Part shown: positions 6,791 to 8,227 of the stretch, piece after piece
How positions within the stretch are numbered: the stretch's first letter is position 1
Layout of the letters: each line of letters opens with the position of its first letter
NCBI GenBank assembly: GCA_021772595.1
Contig: JAJFLS010000192.1
Location: forward strand, 1 to 8,227
Reading direction: 5' to 3'
DNA length: 8,227 bases
Source: Opitutales bacterium
Lineage (GTDB): Bacteria > Verrucomicrobiota > Verrucomicrobiia > Opitutales > Opitutaceae
Translations under genes and position numbers: made by a program
The notes under the pieces: generated by a model
What the model was told of the DNA's origin: nothing
Databases searched by the model: none
The model's input: only the letters and a program-made list of their open reading frames with translations

Positions 6791-8110
6791 TTACTGCTGG
6801 TCATCGGGTGGTCCGCCACCGCTTTCGAGCTGCTGCTTGAATTGCGTTAGAGCCGTGCGGGCATCGCCTTCGCCGTACATTAGTCCGCTCAGAAGACCTT
6901 CCTGAATCATGAACACCGCCATCGGTCGTTTCGCATTCATCGCCACGCGTGGTACGTCCGGAGCGAGGTCCACTAGAATTTGCCCCATGGAGTCGTATCC
7001 GAAAAACGGTTGCGGCTGGAGCAGACGGACGTCGCTAAACGAAGGCTTGTAGGCGGGAAAGCTATTCCCTTGCAGAAACCGTTGCGCGTTCGCGTCTTTG
7101 TTTGTCATGACAAACTCGATGAACTTCCAAGATTCGTCGATAACGGGGCTGCCTTTGTAGATTGTAAGTCCTTGGCCCGCGAAAGTCGAAGTGCGAATCG
7201 AGGCATTGCCCGCGTCGTCTATCCATGCTGGTAGAGGCATGATCCCCCACTCTCCTTCCAGTTCGGGCGAAAATTGCTGGATCATATCCAGTCCATACCA
7301 ATCCGCTCCGATGATCGCCATGATCTCGTTGTTCGCCACATCGCCACCGAAAAAGACGGGGTCGAAAATCGAACTCCGATCGGGCATTAGGCCAATTCGT
7401 TTTTGAGCCAAATTCGAAAGGAAATCCAAGGTGTCGACGGCCAGCTCGAAATCGGGAAGAACGTTGCCCTCTTCGTCGAAAAGATGCCCGCCGCGCTGGC
7501 GCAGCAGAATCCCGAAGTAGCTTGGGTCCATCGCGAGAAACGACTGGTTGTCTTCGGCCAGTTTCTCTCCGACGCTAACCAGGTCATCCCACGTTTGGAA
7601 TTGGTCCGGCGAAAGATCGAATTGCTCGAACATATCGCGGCGGTAATAAAGGACAATCGCGCTCAACGATTGAGGCACGCCCAGCACGCGGTCGCCATGG
7701 GTAAACAATTCCAGCCGCTGGGGCATGAGCGTCTTGTCGAGCCCCGCCGCCTTCACGCGATCAGTCAGATCGACGAACGGCGTTTCGTCCTGGAGGTACA
7801 TGCCGAAGAAAACCTCGTCCAGCTGCACGATGTCCGGAGTGTTGGTCTGGGTCTTAAACGCGATGGCGAGCTTGTCGGGCATTTCCCGGAAGCCGAAAGC
7901 TTTGATATCCGCAGTGAAGTCCGAATCGACCTCCTTTTGATAAAGCCGTACCATCTGCTCGTAGTAGATCTTATCCTGCTGCGAACTGATCCAGATTTCA
8001 ACGGGCTCCGCCGCTGCCAATCTTGACGCGACAAGGGCCATCAGAATCGCGCCGACAGAGGCGATCCATGGCAGAGAACGGACGGAGTTTCTTTTAAGAG
8101 ACATTTTCAT
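6791..8110 (-). CDS. Extracellular sugar-binding protein, ABC family 1 (CUT1)
   Basis: Periplasmic solute-binding protein of 439 residues. It has a basic start (MKMSLKRNSVR), a hydrophobic core and a likely cleavage after AAA34 (AAEPVEIW); there is no lipobox cysteine, so it should be soluble in the periplasm. Family-1 features are the TPDIVQLDEVFFGMYL segment (~91-106), GVPQSLSAIVLYYRRDMF (~144-161), TWDDLV (~173-178) and RGGHLFDEEGNV (~206-217), all typical of MalE/UgpB-type proteins. It is first in the transcribed order, ahead of two permeases. The ATG at 8110 is preferred over an in-frame ATG two codons later because a GAGGG lies closer to it, though still about 15 bases away. No ATPase gene accompanies the operon, so it presumably uses a shared MsmK/UgpC-type ATPase. 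Ligand unknown; the sulfatase nearby hints at glycan fragments. Confidence 0.92.
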   Translation of the reverse strand: MKMSLKRNSVRSLPWIASVGAILMALVASRLAAAEPVEIWISSQQDKIYYEQMVRLYQKEVDSDFTADIKAFGFREMPDKLAIAFKTQTNTPDIVQLDEVFFGMYLQDETPFVDLTDRVKAAGLDKTLMPQRLELFTHGDRVLGVPQSLSAIVLYYRRDMFEQFDLSPDQFQTWDDLVSVGEKLAEDNQSFLAMDPSYFGILLRQRGGHLFDEEGNVLPDFELAVDTLDFLSNLAQKRIGLMPDRSSIFDPVFFGGDVANNEIMAIIGADWYGLDMIQQFSPELEGEWGIMPLPAWIDDAGNASIRTSTFAGQGLTIYKGSPVIDESWKFIEFVMTNKDANAQRFLQGNSFPAYKPSFSDVRLLQPQPFFGYDSMGQILVDLAPDVPRVAMNAKRPMAVFMIQEGLLSGLMYGEGDARTALTQFKQQLESGGGPPDDQQ

Positions 8111-8111
8111 A

Positions 8112-8140
8112 ATGATTCTAGTTTTCCCTCATAGATTCAT
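8112..8140. promoter_or_regulatory. Operator-like inverted repeat upstream of binding-protein gene
   Basis: ATGATTCTA (8112-8120) and TAGATTCAT (8132-8140) are inverted copies matching at 8 of 9 positions, 11 bases apart, with centres 20 bases apart (about two helical turns). They lie immediately upstream of the sugar-binding-protein start. This spacing suits a dimeric regulator, but the site is AT-rich and could be chance. Confidence 0.3.
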
Positions 8141-8146
8141 TCAAGG

Positions 8147-8227
8147 ATGACGTCGAGGGCGAAGATTTTGGACATGCTGGAAAGGAGTATCGTTCCCGAC
8201 GGCGTTTTCGCGGAACACAAAGGTAGG
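8147..8227 (+). CDS. Possible N-terminus of a divergent gene (partial)
   Basis: From ATG at 8147 the plus strand stays open for 27 codons to the window edge. The start reads MTSRAKILDMLERSIVPDG, which would form an amphipathic helix of the sort beginning HTH regulators. About 21 of 27 codons begin with a purine, as real coding frames do, more than in either open minus-strand frame here. An AAGG touches the ATG directly, so the start is doubtful and ATG at 8174 is an alternative. A regulator divergent from a sugar importer would be a usual arrangement, but no domain is visible. A minus-strand frame ending at 8137 is the rival reading. Confidence 0.35.
   Translation, partial: MTSRAKILDMLERSIVPDGVFAEHKGR

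Noticed and set aside
7403..8026. A 207-residue plus-strand open frame inside the binding-protein gene
   Set aside because: It lies antisense to a clear family-1 binding protein and has no signature of its own.
8137..8227. C-terminus of an upstream minus-strand gene ending ...FALDVILE
   Set aside because: Only about half of its codons begin with a purine, against about 21 of 27 in the plus-strand reading of the same bases. Kept as an alternative, not annotated.

Overview
The window looks like chromosomal DNA from a PVC-superphylum bacterium, most likely a Verrucomicrobiota member near Opitutales/Puniceicoccales. This is an inference from gene content: a large secreted protein of the DUF6797/PVC 'membrane-bound dehydrogenase' type, a sulfamidase-like S1 sulfatase, a diheme c-type cytochrome lipoprotein, a CUT1 sugar importer, and GTAGG/GTAGCGG palindromic repeats. 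No RNA gene, transposase, integrase or CRISPR array is visible.

Layout. (1) Positions 1-2407, minus strand: 802 codons of a large exported protein that runs off the left edge without a stop. (2) 2404-3873, minus strand: an S1 sulfatase whose stop codon overlaps the start of the large gene (ATGA), so the two form a coupled operon. (3) 3874-4059: divergent promoter region holding a perfect 18-bp inverted repeat and a second small hairpin, REP-like. (4) 4060-4725, plus strand: diheme cytochrome c lipoprotein. (5) 4726-4950: convergent intergenic region dense in nested inverted repeats. (6) 4951-8110, minus strand: three genes of a CUT1 carbohydrate ABC importer, transcribed as binding protein, then MalF-like permease, then MalG-like permease (the permeases overlap by GTGA). 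No ATPase gene is present. (7) 8111-8227: an operator-like inverted repeat and the possible first 27 codons of a divergent plus-strand gene.

How the parts may fit (inference). The sulfatase and large secreted protein act outside the cytoplasm on a sulfated glycan or its fragments, and the CUT1 system could import a released sugar using an ATPase encoded elsewhere. The cytochrome, divergent from the sulfatase operon, may accept electrons from an extracytoplasmic oxidation. The large protein's relatives often end in a C-terminal heme-binding domain; any such domain here lies beyond the left edge and is not seen.

Most unusual points: a 65-bp palindromic repeat that has become coding sequence inside the leader of the large protein; the nested, partly mutually exclusive stems between the cytochrome and permease genes; and the perfect palindrome between the divergent sulfatase and cytochrome genes.
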